Assembly (NCBI GenBank): GCA_905178155.1
Contig: CAJINV010000011.1
Span: 1,077,982 to 1,141,981, forward strand
Reading direction: 5' to 3'
Source: Amoebophrya sp. A120
Lineage: Eukaryota; Sar; Dinophyceae; Syndiniales; Amoebophryaceae
Length of the DNA: 64,000 bases
Position numbers and translations under genes: made by a program
The notes under the pieces: generated by a model
What the model was told of the DNA's origin: nothing
Databases searched by the model: none
The model's input: the letters and a program-made list of their open reading frames with translations, nothing else
Part shown: one piece after another, positions 21,869-32,200 of the stretch
How the letters are laid out: each line of letters opens with the position of its first letter
Numbering within the stretch: the first letter of the stretch is position 1

Positions 21869-22424
21869 AGCAGAGTTACGGGAAAAACGAATTTCCTGGG
21901 TTGCACACGCGGCCCGGGATAGGTCGGGAGAGGGATCCATCGATAGGATCAAGCTGGAAATCGCAGAAAAGACGCCATGGGGGAAGATGGTCGCAGAAGA
22001 TCTCAACTTTTACAACGTGGAGCTAGATGATCTGACATTGCAAAAGCCGGTGGGGGCAGTGGTGCGTGAAATGTTGACAAGGCGCAGACCCTTCGCAACA
22101 GCAAAGCGCGCGCCACGAAGAAAGGGGCCAACGCCGGGAAAGAAGTCGCAAAAAACCCAAAAGGCACAGGAGGAACGCCGGCAGAGGCTAGAGCAGCAGC
22201 GAGCTGAGGCCGAGCAGGCTAGGCAGGAGATGGTAGAGATGTTGCACGGGAAAAAATGGAAAAGCTCAAGCAGCCGGCCAGGCGCATGGGAACTTGTCAG
22301 CGACCCGGAGGTGCTTTTTGAGGTCACCGAATTTTTCTTCTGCGAAAACTCCGGCAAGGAGGAGGCGCAAGTCGGGGGCGTCTGGTTCCAAAAAGAAAGT
22401 GATGGCACATACTATGTGCGCTGA
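21869..22424 (+). CDS. Uncharacterised protein, probable last exon
   Basis: It is open from an acceptor-like TTAATTCTACAG to TGA 22424; ATG 21987 is the first internal Met, but the frame is open and protein-like before it (SIDRIKLEIAEKTPWGKM). A basic region, then a Gln/Glu/Arg-rich helix (about 22160-22250), then a globular end (AWELVSDPEVLFEVTEFFFC...GVWFQKESDGTYYVR). No family is recognised. Confidence 0.5.
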
Positions 22425-23406
22425 AGGAAGCCTTACCCCCGAAGGGAAAAGCAACAAGGATAATAACACACGCACAGCCACGATTTTATCGACTTTTTGA
22501 TCGGACAAGTTTTCCTAAACCGACTTATCGACTTGTTCCCTGCCCCTGTCTATCGAGCTTTGAGGTAAGAGGCCACCGCCACCGCACCCGTAACTAACTA
22601 ACTAACTAAAGCGTAGAACTGAACTGAACTGAACTCTACAGAGCAGATGAACGCCAGGTCGAAGAACGAGAAACCTGAATTTACCATGCGTGTGATGCAC
22701 ACAGAACATAATTGACATTGTTTGTGGCCGAATTGTAAAACCCGCGTTATCTGAATGTCGGCGCTTTTGGAAGCCACTGGATCAGAATCACTCTAGCTTT
22801 TTTTGTACGTTTTCGTCTGTGTTGTATGCGCCTGACAACATGTGCCTCCATATATCGGTTCTGCTGTGTCGCGTTTGGTATTGAAGATATTGTCTGGTGC
22901 AAAACTACCAGTTCTCATGGTTGAGGTGATCTTCATGTTCTGAGGGCGCGTACCCGCACACGCATTCAGCGTATCGCCATGAGGTCAAAATTGAAACCAA
23001 TCAGAAGAAGATCATCCTCGGTCAGCTTGGACATGAAAATAAAATCATTGGTCCAAGAAATTTGTGTTCACAGTAATTGAATAGAACATTCTGGCGCAAT
23101 GGAAAAGATGGATCCGAATGTACCAGAAGATCTAGCTCATGGATCATCACATCACGTTGCCCGACGCGGATGTGGAAGCCCTCAAGCTGTCCGTGATAAT
23201 CTGTGTCGTTCTTGCCAACATCCAGGTCCCACTACGCATTCATTCGAATCGTCGGCCTTTATGGAATACTTCAGATTTTGACACTTCCCCGCCCCACGTC
23301 GGTGCCTATTTTGAATGATAATTCTTGATCTCACATGGACACGGGCCTGGCGCCAGCACGATATTAAAATTCGTAGTTGTAAACTCGCGAATCTGAATTC
23401 GCTGTC
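22425..23406 (+). other. Intergenic region with short simple repeats
   Basis: About 980 bp. It contains runs of TAAC (four units) and GAACT (about four units) at 22590-22640. No supportable gene. The 3' part is probably the leader of the pseudouridine synthase gene. Confidence 0.5.
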
Positions 23407-25554
23407 ATGTCTCCTGTCGAAATTGCAAACAAATGCCGTGCCCTCGGTTGTTCCTCGTCTCCAGTCGCGAAAAGGAGGAGATCAGAGCAGGTAGCCAGCG
23501 ACGTGCGTGTCGTGACGCCTCTAGAAGAAGGCGCGAACATGCGCAACGAGCACGGACAGGCCAAAAAAGATGTCCTTGCAGTTGGGGAGCCAACTGACGG
23601 TGAGAACGGTAACGCCACCCCCGTTATCCTGCTGGAGCAGACGAAAAACAACAAAGCCTGGGCGGACGTGACCAAGAAGACAAACGCGACAACTCCGCCC
23701 CTCACAGTCGAGACTCTCCCCGAAGAAACACAAAACTACCGCTTCCTCCGACTCCTCCCCTACGAAACGGAATTTTCCACCTTTGCCAAGCGACGATGGC
23801 TCGACCGCGAGATCCTCGAGGTTTTCACGAAAGAGTTCACGAAATTTGACAAACAGCATTTCGAGGAACGGCTTCAATCTGGCGGCATTCTCGTGAAGTC
23901 GAAGGGAAAAACCGATACTCCAAGGCCGGTCGACGCGACCTACAGAATCAAAGATGGGGATTTCATCACACACAAGGTCGTGATGGAAGAGAATTTGATT
24001 TTGAACCAGCCGATTGAAATCGTCTCCGAAACGGAGGACTTGCTCGTCGTGAATAAACCCGCATCGGTTCCCGTGCACCCGGGCGGCAGCTACAAGCACT
24101 TCACGGTGACAGGGTTGTTGGCCGCGGGGAGGTTTACGGAGCAGGGAGGTGTTGGCAGCACACGAAACTCATCTAGTAGAGTTACATGCTCTCCTTCGAC
24201 GGCGTCCAATTCGCCGTCAGTTTTTTTATCGGAGAGTAAGTCTGAGTGTGTTGCCAAAGTTGGTGAGAAAGATGAGAGCAACATTCACATAGCTGGAGCA
24301 GGGCGAGACAGTGACGATAGCAAACAGCAGGATGTAACATCGCAGCGGCAGGTGCATGCAGAACTGGCCGAGTCCTCGCCGCCCTTTCTCACTTCCAACT
24401 CGCGTTTCCGTAACATGACGCTCCACACGTCCCACCGCCTCGACCGGTTTACGTCCGGACTGGTGCTGCTAGCGAAAACGAGAGAGAGAGCGAGACAGCT
24501 GCAAACGGAGTTCGTCAACGACAAAATTCAGAAAACCTACTTCGCTGTAGCGGAAGGGAATTTGATTCAGACTTTATTGGAAGCGGAGAGCAATAAGAAC
24601 GCGAGAACAAACTTAGTTCCGGCGTGCTACGACCCGTCCGATGTGACAGTAGTAGTGCCCGGAGGAGGACGAGGACCACAAGCTTCGGCAGGGGGCGATG
24701 GGAACACGAAGATATCACCTATGATCGATTTCGACGGTCTAGGCGAAAATAACCTCCATTGCCTCGTCCACGGCGGCATCACGTGCGTAAATCACAAGCT
24801 GGGCGAGCACGCGTTTCGCCGCATGGCGAGACCTGAGGAGAAAGAAGACGAGGTCACAGTGACGGCGAGAAAGAAACGGAAACACCAGGAAAGCTTGCTG
24901 TCTCGAAGCACGAGCGCGACGACAAATGTTGTGGCAAGCAATCCCCCCGCACCAGAATCTTCAACCTGCTCCTCAACGGACACGCACGGAAAGCCCGAAG
25001 CTCAACAAGTTGAAGAGCCTGCAAAATGGTCCGAAACGTACTTCTATCCCGTTTTTTACGACAAAGCTCAAAACACCACTCTGGTAATCGCAAAACCAAA
25101 AACGGGGCGGACGCACCAAATCCGCATTCACTTGCAAGTTCTTGGGCACCCGATCGTCAATGATCCCTGCTACAACGAAGCGTATCATAAAAGGCGGAAG
25201 GGAACGAAGAACGGAAGTAGTTGTAGTGCGACAGCAGGCGCGGACGGAGCAGAAGCTGCAGCAGTTACGGAAAAAAATTCGGCGTTCACTGTTAAGAACA
25301 CGACCAGCGAACATAGTGGCAGGGATGAGTGTGTGTGTGATGAAGACGTCGATACTTCTTCGGCAGTCGATGCTGAGTACCAACAGCTCCGAAGCGACTA
25401 CCCGCTCTTTCCCGGCGGCCATTACTCGGGCATTTTCCTGCACGCAGTGGAGTACAAAGGCCCGGATTGGGCCTACCGCACGGCCGTTCCGGAGTGGGCC
25501 AAGAGTTTTTCAACGGAAAGAGTGGACGAGGACGGGCTCGTCAGGGCATTGTGA
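23407..25554 (+). CDS. RluA-family RNA pseudouridine synthase with low-complexity insertions
   Basis: A single exon of 715 residues. The catalytic motif is HRLDRFTSGLVLLAKT with the catalytic Asp at residue 346. VVNKPASVPVHPGG (about 215-230) and KTGRTHQIRIHLQVLGHPIV (about 562-582) are further RluA signatures. The region before them (FTKFDKQHFEERLQSGGILV) resembles the S4-like domain found in this family. The enzyme isomerises uridine to pseudouridine in tRNA or rRNA; by sequence it resembles eukaryotic PUS8/PUS9/RPUSD2-type proteins, but the target is not determinable. Ser/Glu/Asp-rich insertions at about 250-330, 415-435, 475-540 and 595-650 make it much longer than bacterial RluA (about 220-330 residues). 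Confidence 0.93.
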   Translation: MSPVEIANKCRALGCSSSPVAKRRRSEQVASDVRVVTPLEEGANMRNEHGQAKKDVLAVGEPTDGENGNATPVILLEQTKNNKAWADVTKKTNATTPPLTVETLPEETQNYRFLRLLPYETEFSTFAKRRWLDREILEVFTKEFTKFDKQHFEERLQSGGILVKSKGKTDTPRPVDATYRIKDGDFITHKVVMEENLILNQPIEIVSETEDLLVVNKPASVPVHPGGSYKHFTVTGLLAAGRFTEQGGVGSTRNSSSRVTCSPSTASNSPSVFLSESKSECVAKVGEKDESNIHIAGAGRDSDDSKQQDVTSQRQVHAELAESSPPFLTSNSRFRNMTLHTSHRLDRFTSGLVLLAKTRERARQLQTEFVNDKIQKTYFAVAEGNLIQTLLEAESNKNARTNLVPACYDPSDVTVVVPGGGRGPQASAGGDGNTKISPMIDFDGLGENNLHCLVHGGITCVNHKLGEHAFRRMARPEEKEDEVTVTARKKRKHQESLLSRSTSATTNVVASNPPAPESSTCSSTDTHGKPEAQQVEEPAKWSETYFYPVFYDKAQNTTLVIAKPKTGRTHQIRIHLQVLGHPIVNDPCYNEAYHKRRKGTKNGSSCSATAGADGAEAAAVTEKNSAFTVKNTTSEHSGRDECVCDEDVDTSSAVDAEYQQLRSDYPLFPGGHYSGIFLHAVEYKGPDWAYRTAVPEWAKSFSTERVDEDGLVRAL

Positions 25555-26448
25555 TGCAGCTGTGGAGAATCTCTATGAATTCTCGTTGGCGCCATCCTCT
25601 CTATGTTTGTTTACAAGCGATATCACTCGAACTTTTATTGAAAACGACCGACGACATCAGAGCGAGAATCTGTAAACCAAGTATAAACTGGAACCATTGA
25701 ATATCGGGCGCGGGCGGTGCCGGAGTTGCGCCGTGAGCACTGCTGGAAATCATCTTTTCAGACGTAGTTCTCCTCACGATCAAAACTCGAAAACGAAACG
25801 ATCGAAATGAATAGTAATCTGAAAGAACTGCGATCTTGAATAGTACCGGAACCGAAGATGCTATCTGTATCTATCGTTTCTTGATCTTGTCGTGCTTCCG
25901 CAGAAAATTATGGATCTTTCGTAGACAAATCGAAGCGCAAAGTAGTGCTCGTTCGAATTACGCTGCTCCTCGAAGTCTGTTGGGGATGAATTGGATCCGA
26001 AGATGTGTGATCACTAGAAATCTCTTCACGCCTGAAAAATGACGATCAAATGATAGAACTTCAGCTGTTGTTCTTGTGGTCACTCCTCCTGAGTCGTTCA
26101 TTATTGCAATTGTTGCTTGTCGTGCTTGTTTTTTGATGCTCTTCCATCAACCCATCTATTTCAGGTCAAGGTGGCTCCACAAGACTGAGATTGGAAAATA
26201 GACCCGATTGATAGTTGGTGGTATCTCCAAAAATCGAGAGGACACTTAGCGAAAGAATACCTAATCTGAAAATTTTCGAAAACTATTGATTCGTAAAGTA
26301 CAAGTTTTTCCCACTTTGCAAGTACTAGAGATCCAGAGTCATTTCAATTTATCATTGCGAGAAGTTTGACTTTTACGCTACCTAAGTCTAAGAATTTCTT
26401 TACTTCTTTGCTTGATTTCCCCTTTATTCCTCCATCTAACGACGAAAA
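25555..26448 (+). other. Intergenic region
   Basis: About 890 bp, AT-rich, with no supportable gene. The last 100 bp are probably GAR1 leader. Confidence 0.5.
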
Positions 26449-27317
26449 ATGGGAAAGGGCGGCAAAGGAAAGGGCGGTTTCGGTAAGGGGAAGGGCAAGG
26501 GAAAGTCCTTTGAGCCAGAAGGACCCCCGGAGCGAGTGGAGGAACTTGGCGAGACGATGCACACCTGCGAAGACCAGCTGATCGTAAAATGCACCCACAA
26601 CCGAGTACCCCAGTTCAACGCAAGAATATTTCTGCAGAACAAGGAGCAGATCGGTACTTTGAAAATGATAATCGCAGCCATGCATCACAGATCTACTTTT
26701 TATACCTAGTTCGGCATGAGAAGTTCCAATGTAGTTCTTCTTGACGCAATTTGTCATGCGATTTACACTACCCACAATGCGATTGCAGCAATGCATATTT
26801 TGCATTTCCAAATTTTCTGCCAACCGAAAATGAACCCACTATTACAGGTAACCTCGACGAAATTTTCGGGCCCATCAACGACTACATGTTCTCAGTAAAG
26901 ATGGCCGAGGGCATGAAAGCAGGGTCATTCAAGAAGGACAGCAAGGTGTTTATCGACCCCATGAAGACACTCGACTTCTCAAGGTTTTTGCCGCAGAAGG
27001 CCGGCGCATCAGGCGGAAAGGGAGGAAAGAAAGGTATACTACTTGTGATGCTGATGTTTCACGCATGGTACTATGGCTTTGCTTTTATGCTCAAATACGC
27101 ATGAGAAATCAAAATCTACTGACTGGTGTGAATCTTCACGTTCATCATCAATGTCAAACATACACAATTTTTCCCAGGTGGCAAGGGCGGAAAGGGAGGC
27201 AAAGGCAAGGGAGGCGACAAGGGTGGTAAGGGTGGAAAGAAGGGAGGCGCGGGAAAGGGCGGCGTGTCGAAGGGTGGCGGCAAGCCGTTCGCCGGCCGAG
27301 GCGGCAAGGGCAAGTAA
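26449..27317 (+). CDS. GAR1: GAR1, H/ACA ribonucleoprotein subunit 1
   Basis: Exons 26449-26653, 26848-27033 and 27178-27317 total 177 codons. The central domain matches Gar1: PERVEELGETMHTCEDQLIV, then FNARIFLQNKEQIG|NLDEIFGPINDYMFSVK and FKKDSKVFIDP. Gly/Lys-rich tails at both ends (GKGGKGKGGF; GGKGGKKGGAGKGG) replace the usual Gly/Arg-rich (GAR) repeats. Gar1 joins dyskerin/Cbf5, Nop10 and Nhp2 in the nucleolar particle that makes pseudouridine in rRNA under H/ACA guide RNAs. The first intron has introner features; the second (27034-27177) is an ordinary GT-AG intron. It lies next to another pseudouridylation gene, probably by chance. Confidence 0.95.
26654..26847 (+). mobile_element. Introner-like element IE-5 in GAR1 (194 nt, direct repeat GGTA, GT-AG ends)
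   Basis: GGTA occurs at 26653-26656 and 26847-26850, and joining there makes QIG|NLDEIF exactly as in other Gar1 proteins. Unlike its relatives, the ends can be read as GTACTTTG...ATTACAG, a canonical GT-AG intron. Its left part (GGTACTTTG...GCAGCCATGCAT) matches the inverted right end of IE-3, showing common origin. The terminal inverted repeat is weak. It carries TGTCATGC. Confidence 0.75.
27034..27177 (+). other. Canonical GT-AG intron in GAR1 (144 nt)
   Basis: Donor AAAG|GTATACT and acceptor TTTTTCCCAG|GTGGC, phase 1. Splicing continues the Gly/Lys repeats in frame. I see no terminal repeats. Confidence 0.85.
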
Positions 27318-28211
27318 CTGGAGGATAAATGCAAGTCGAGTTGTATTCGGCTACGAGTACGAACAGAACAAAACTTCAAATCTAGCGAACAAAACTAACG
27401 ACGCGTCTTCGGGAGCGACATTTCGCATGCTGTCACGGCGAAGGAAGCAGGAAGCAATAGAACAACTACAGGACGCGGCCGACGCGCGGCCCGCGGTCAG
27501 AGAGGACGCTGTGAAATGTTGTTTTCCGGAAAGATGTGATTGTCATTTACTCACTTTTACGCATTTTCATAGAAATCTTTGGTCATTTGAATTGTTATGG
27601 TCTACTACTACACACGCAAATTGACTGCGCACCGAAGAAGGATGCTGGAAACCAGCACCGCTGCTTTTTGGGATTGAGTATTCAAGCAATTCTAAAAGGA
27701 ATTGCAGCTGCAAACGAATAAAATTTGCAAAAGAGCGAGGAAGAGGCGGCGCTCTTGTTTCGACACAAGGTGCTGTCGGCGTCCTGAGATGCTGAAGCGT
27801 TGTGTACAGTGCTGGTGTTCCGCAGCTCAACTTTTGTAGCAACAGTCGTGTGCAGATCATTTTCATTTTTTGCCGCACCGTTTTTCTGTGTGATGCTGAT
27901 CCGTCATCTTCGTAAAAGCTAAATGCACGTCGATCGATAGAACATAGAGCAGCAAACCCTTTGCAGTGGTTGGCCATGGATTTCTTCAACTTTGCGTTTC
28001 TTTCTGTGCCATCGAGATCGCAGTTTGAATTTTTCTTTTTCCGTGTTGCTTTTTCGTTTGCAAATCAACCTGCATGTTGTATCACCCAAGAACTTCGACC
28101 TCTTTCTCGTTTTGTTCGTGCAACATGTTTTGGTAATAATGTGCTATTTGAGTTATGCTAGATGGTGGTATGCTAAAAATGTATTATCCTGCTGTTGGTA
28201 TCGACTGAAGT
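27318..28211 (+). other. Intergenic region after GAR1
   Basis: About 890 bp. It includes the GAR1 3' untranslated region. Two overlapping frames between 27961 and 28211 lack convincing composition. Nothing else supportable. Confidence 0.45.
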
Positions 28212-28649
28212 ATGTGTCAATTTGTCGGATTCGCACTTCTATTGATCTACACCGCAGTTTTTTGGCTTGTGGCGTTTTTGTCCCCGCCGTCATCGGAAGT
28301 AGACGGGTCCTATTCTACGGTGCTGGAAGCAGTGTCCACCTTGGAGTTGGACGTAGGAACAAGCGGCGCCAAAATCGAGGGCGAAACTTCTACTACATTT
28401 GGAACAGCAGCAGCTGCAGCAGGAAAAGCATCAGCCATTGATAGAGCGGAACAAGTATCTGCAGCCACCAAAGCTGAACCAACTTTTTCTACGCGGGGAG
28501 TGCAGAGGACCACCAGTGCTTCGGAGTTGTCCCCGGGAAAACTTGCAGAGCGCTTTCTGAACGACTTCCCGGTTCTGAACGTCTCGCTCGGCGTGCTGCT
28601 TACAAGTATTTTCTATTCGAGTAAACTTTTTTTCATTTCTGCTTCTTGA
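28212..28649 (+). CDS. Small membrane or secreted protein, first exon; gene apparently interrupted by the copia element
   Basis: ATG 28212 starts with a strong hydrophobic segment (MCQFVGFALLLIYTAVFWLV), a signal peptide or anchor. A Ser/Thr/Ala-rich region follows, then FLNDFPVLNVSLGVLLTSI. GT donors occur at about 28609 (ACAA|GTATTTTC) and 28622 (TCGA|GTAAAC); the read-through end at 28649 is probably intronic. The copia element begins 36 bp later, and a protein-like exon resumes just after it, so the transposon most likely sits in this gene's intron. No family is recognised. Confidence 0.55.
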   Translation: MCQFVGFALLLIYTAVFWLVAFLSPPSSEVDGSYSTVLEAVSTLELDVGTSGAKIEGETSTTFGTAAAAAGKASAIDRAEQVSAATKAEPTFSTRGVQRTTSASELSPGKLAERFLNDFPVLNVSLGVLLTSIFYSSKLFFISAS

Positions 28650-28680
28650 TTGTGTCGATGATATGGTGCTCATCTTTACG

Positions 28681-28685
28681 AATAC
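28681..28685 (+). repeat. Target-site duplication, left copy (AATAC)
   Basis: AATAC directly abuts the TGTCAACC start of the left LTR. The same five bases follow the right LTR at 36071-36075. Five bp is the usual copia duplication length. Confidence 0.9.
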
Positions 28686-29151
28686 TGTCAACCGAATTTT
28701 CACGGTGTGAAGACAATCAACGACGAAGAAACGCGGGCGGTGTGAACACTGGCCATCTTGCATGTCAAGCAGAATCTAGGTGGGATTCAGTGTTTCTAAG
28801 TCGCAATCAATCTATGGTGACTATCGTCACAGCCTGTGGGGAAAAATTTAGCGTTCCGAACAACACACAAATTTTGACGTCTCAGTCAGGGGGTAAAGCA
28901 TGAAAGTTCAAATTTATTTTAATCACCCTAAATTTATGAGAAATCCGATCAACCATCGTTGATCATCACTAGCTTACAGTGTGGGATTTGAATGAACTTC
29001 TTTTTTGGTTCATTTGTATGAACATGCTGATTTCACTTGGGATCCAAATTTGAACGACAAATTTAGAGCCTGATTTCAATGAGCATTCAATTTAGGTCGT
29101 AGGGAATTTGCTTGGCTTATGATCCTGGTGGATTTCATATCTTGCCTAACA
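28686..29151 (-). repeat. 3' LTR of the copia element (left end on the + strand)
   Basis: 466 bp, TGTCAACC...TTGCCTAACA on the + strand. It matches 35605-36070 except for two substitutions (GGTAAAGCATG versus GGTAAAACATG, and CTTCTTTTTT versus CTTCGTTTTT). Confidence 0.97.
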
Positions 29152-29162
29152 TTCCCCCTTCC
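29152..29162 (-). promoter_or_regulatory. Polypurine tract
   Basis: On the minus strand GGAAGGGGGAA directly precedes the LTR start TGTTAGGC. This is the expected primer site for plus-strand DNA synthesis. Confidence 0.85.
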
Positions 29163-29230
29163 GAATGAACATTAAATCATCGAAATGAATCAGATGAGAT
29201 GACTTTGTGTGAAATTCGCATCAATCAATC

Positions 29231-32200
29231 CTAGAGATTATTGAAGTCAACAAAGTGGGCTTTCGCAAATACTTCATTAGCTTTTCGTGCGGGAGCTTTG
29301 AAGATTTGGATATACTTCTCTCCTGGAAGTGGTTTTGTCAATCCATCCGCTAGATTGATATCTGTGTTTACATAGCACAAGTCTTTTACGTAGTCTCGTA
29401 CTAGGTGTAGTCGAAGACTCATGTGCTTGGATCTTTTCGTGGCTACGGTTGTCTGACTCAACGCAAGCGCGGACTTGTTGTCGTTGAAGATCAACGGTAG
29501 AGATCCTGACTCTTGTTCTGAAAACCAGTTCAAATATCCTTGGTCCATAGTCATCCTTACACAGTCATACATCGCGCAATACTCGGCTTCCATTGTTGAC
29601 GTAGCTCGAATCGATTGACGTTTCGACTTCCAACAGATGGGAACTCCGCGTCGATATAGGATTGTTCCTGACGTGGATCGAAAACTTACAGAACATCCTG
29701 CAAAATCTGCATCGCAGAAAGCAATAGTGTCTCTGTATTCCTTGTTTTCTAGCTCTGCGGCTTTTGTGTAGATTTCTTTGAACTTTTTCTCTTGCTGCTT
29801 GCTGTATTCCAATCCTTGCGATTTGGTTCCTTTCAAATACGCCAGAATACGCTTAGCATCTTTTACCGTTTGGTCGGTTGGACTAGCTACCTGCGTCGCT
29901 ACTCTTTGTACTGCGAATGCGATATCAGGCCGGGCAACGCAACTGATATACAACATTCCGCCTACTAGCGATCTTATCGGAAATGTGGAATTCGACGGCG
30001 AGTCCAAGTCTGCGTGGGAATTTGGTAAACATGGGGAAACTACTGCGCGGCAGTCCTTCATGTGAAATTTCTCAAGCAGCTTATCAATTGCGTCTTCGCA
30101 AGTGATTTTCATGACTCTCTTTTTCGCGTTGAAGGTCAACTTTGCGCCGAGAAGGTCGCGGATCTCATTGCCTTCCTTGTCATATTCTGCGAGAATTTCT
30201 TTTCCTGGGAACTCTGCTAAAATTGCATTCATTTCTGCAGCGACAAGGTCATCATCTTCGCCTGAGATAATGTTGTCATCTACGTAAACTGCTAGCCAGA
30301 GCTCTTGCTCTTTTCCCTGTTTGTCTTTTGCAAACTTCTTGAACAAACCTGGTTCGTGTTCGGATACAACCCAGCCTAACTTCTTGAGTCTGCCGGAATA
30401 TTCGTCATACCAGCGGCGTGGGCTGATCTTCAGACCGTATAACGACTTTAACAGCCTGACAACATCGCCTTTTTCTTTGTTCTTGCTCCAGCTGTTGTGC
30501 TTGGGCAGGCGACATAACACGATCTCGTCACCTAGAGCTGCACGCACAAACGCATTTGAAATATCGAACTGTCTAACTTTCCATCCGCGTGCTGCTGCTT
30601 CAACAAGTAAATACCTGTTAGCGGCATGGCTCACAGTTGGGCTGTATATTTCTCCTTGAAGAGATAGCTTTTGCCTGTTTCCTAGTGCTACGAGACGACA
30701 CTTGTAGCGTCCGTCTCTCTTCTTCGTGTAGATGCATACCGTCGGGATAATCTCTAACTTATCACCCATCTCTTTGATGTCTTCTGCGGTTGCATGCCTC
30801 CACGTATTTGCTTCTTCTAGCGCTAGGCGTTCTTTCGTATCTGACTCGATCCATTTGATTGCGTCAGGACTTTCCAGACACTTGGCCCAAGTGTGCTGCA
30901 AGCCAAAGAGGTAAGGAGTTTCGTCCTCCTCTAATTCATGACGAATCTGGAATATAGCTTCTGCTTCTTTTTCAAATTCCATCGGTAGATCTTTCAAAAG
31001 GTCAGATGACGACACAAGATTGACTTTCTGCCTTTTCTTTGCTCGAGGGCCACGACTTTGGCCTTTGTCGTTGCGTTCTTTGCGCTTTTTCTTGTCATGC
31101 CCTCGGCCCTTCTTGCGAAGTTTCTTTCGTGTAGGTCCTTCAACGAGGATCCTAGGCGCTTCTTGTGTCTCGTTCTCTTTTTCATCAGCATCAACTGTAT
31201 TAGACTTTCTTTTTCGATTTCCATTCTCAGCTTTCTTTTTCTGCTTCGGGGATTTTTCAGGCGCCTCCTCTGAAAACAAATCGAGCCAATCCTGATTAGG
31301 GTTTTGATTTTCCTCGCCCCCTTCCTCAGGTTGCTCACCCCCTTCGAAACTCTTGCCCTCGTCGTTTTCGACGGTTTCTTTTTCCTTCGAACTGCGTTTG
31401 TCCGCATCTTCTTCATCTTTCGAACGATCGGTCCTCGGAGCGTCCTGACCACGACTGCTTTGATCATGATCTACAGCGGGCACATTCGGCTCTACGAGCT
31501 GCGAACTATCACCCAGACGCGCCGGATTCGGAAAATCAATTAACAACTTGTCAGCGTCCGGCTTCAGATCATCTATCTTGCTGACCAGCACTGATTCATC
31601 AAACTTACAACACTTCACCTCGTGGACTCCGAAGCGGATTTTGGAGCTTTTCTTACATCGACCATCTGCGGACCACATGCCTACCAGGTATGTAGAATTT
31701 TCTTGGGCGTAGCCTAGAAAGATTCCACGGGTAAACCGGTCTTCAAGCTTCGACTTCTGTGAGTGATCCTTCGCGTATACCAAGCATCCGAAACGTCGGA
31801 AATACTTGATGGAAGGTTTTCTTTTGAAGCGTTTTTCAAATGGCGACTCGCCTCCTTTGGCTGTAGGGGTTCGGGCGAATATGTGGGAGAAAGTGCGTGC
31901 TGCATAACTCCACATACGCTTATCGACTCCGACCATCATTGCCCTCACTCCGTTCTGGTGAGTTTGATTGTATCTTTCAACTTTTCCATTTTCTTGTGGT
32001 TCGTATGGAGCTGAGTAGTCAGTATGAATCGGCGGGGACTGTTTCTGTGCTGTCTTTTTCCAAGTGCTACCTGGTTCCTTGAACTCTTTGGCATTGTCGG
32101 ATCTCACTCTTTTCGGTGGTCCCTCTTCATTTATCCAGACCTGCAGCTTTGCGCCTGCTTCTGCTTTGCTCTTGCAGATGAAAGAACGAGGCCAGCTGGT

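Noticed and set aside
27530-27730. Possible H/ACA snoRNA downstream of GAR1
   Set aside because: No clear ACA box geometry or two-hairpin fold that I could verify by eye.
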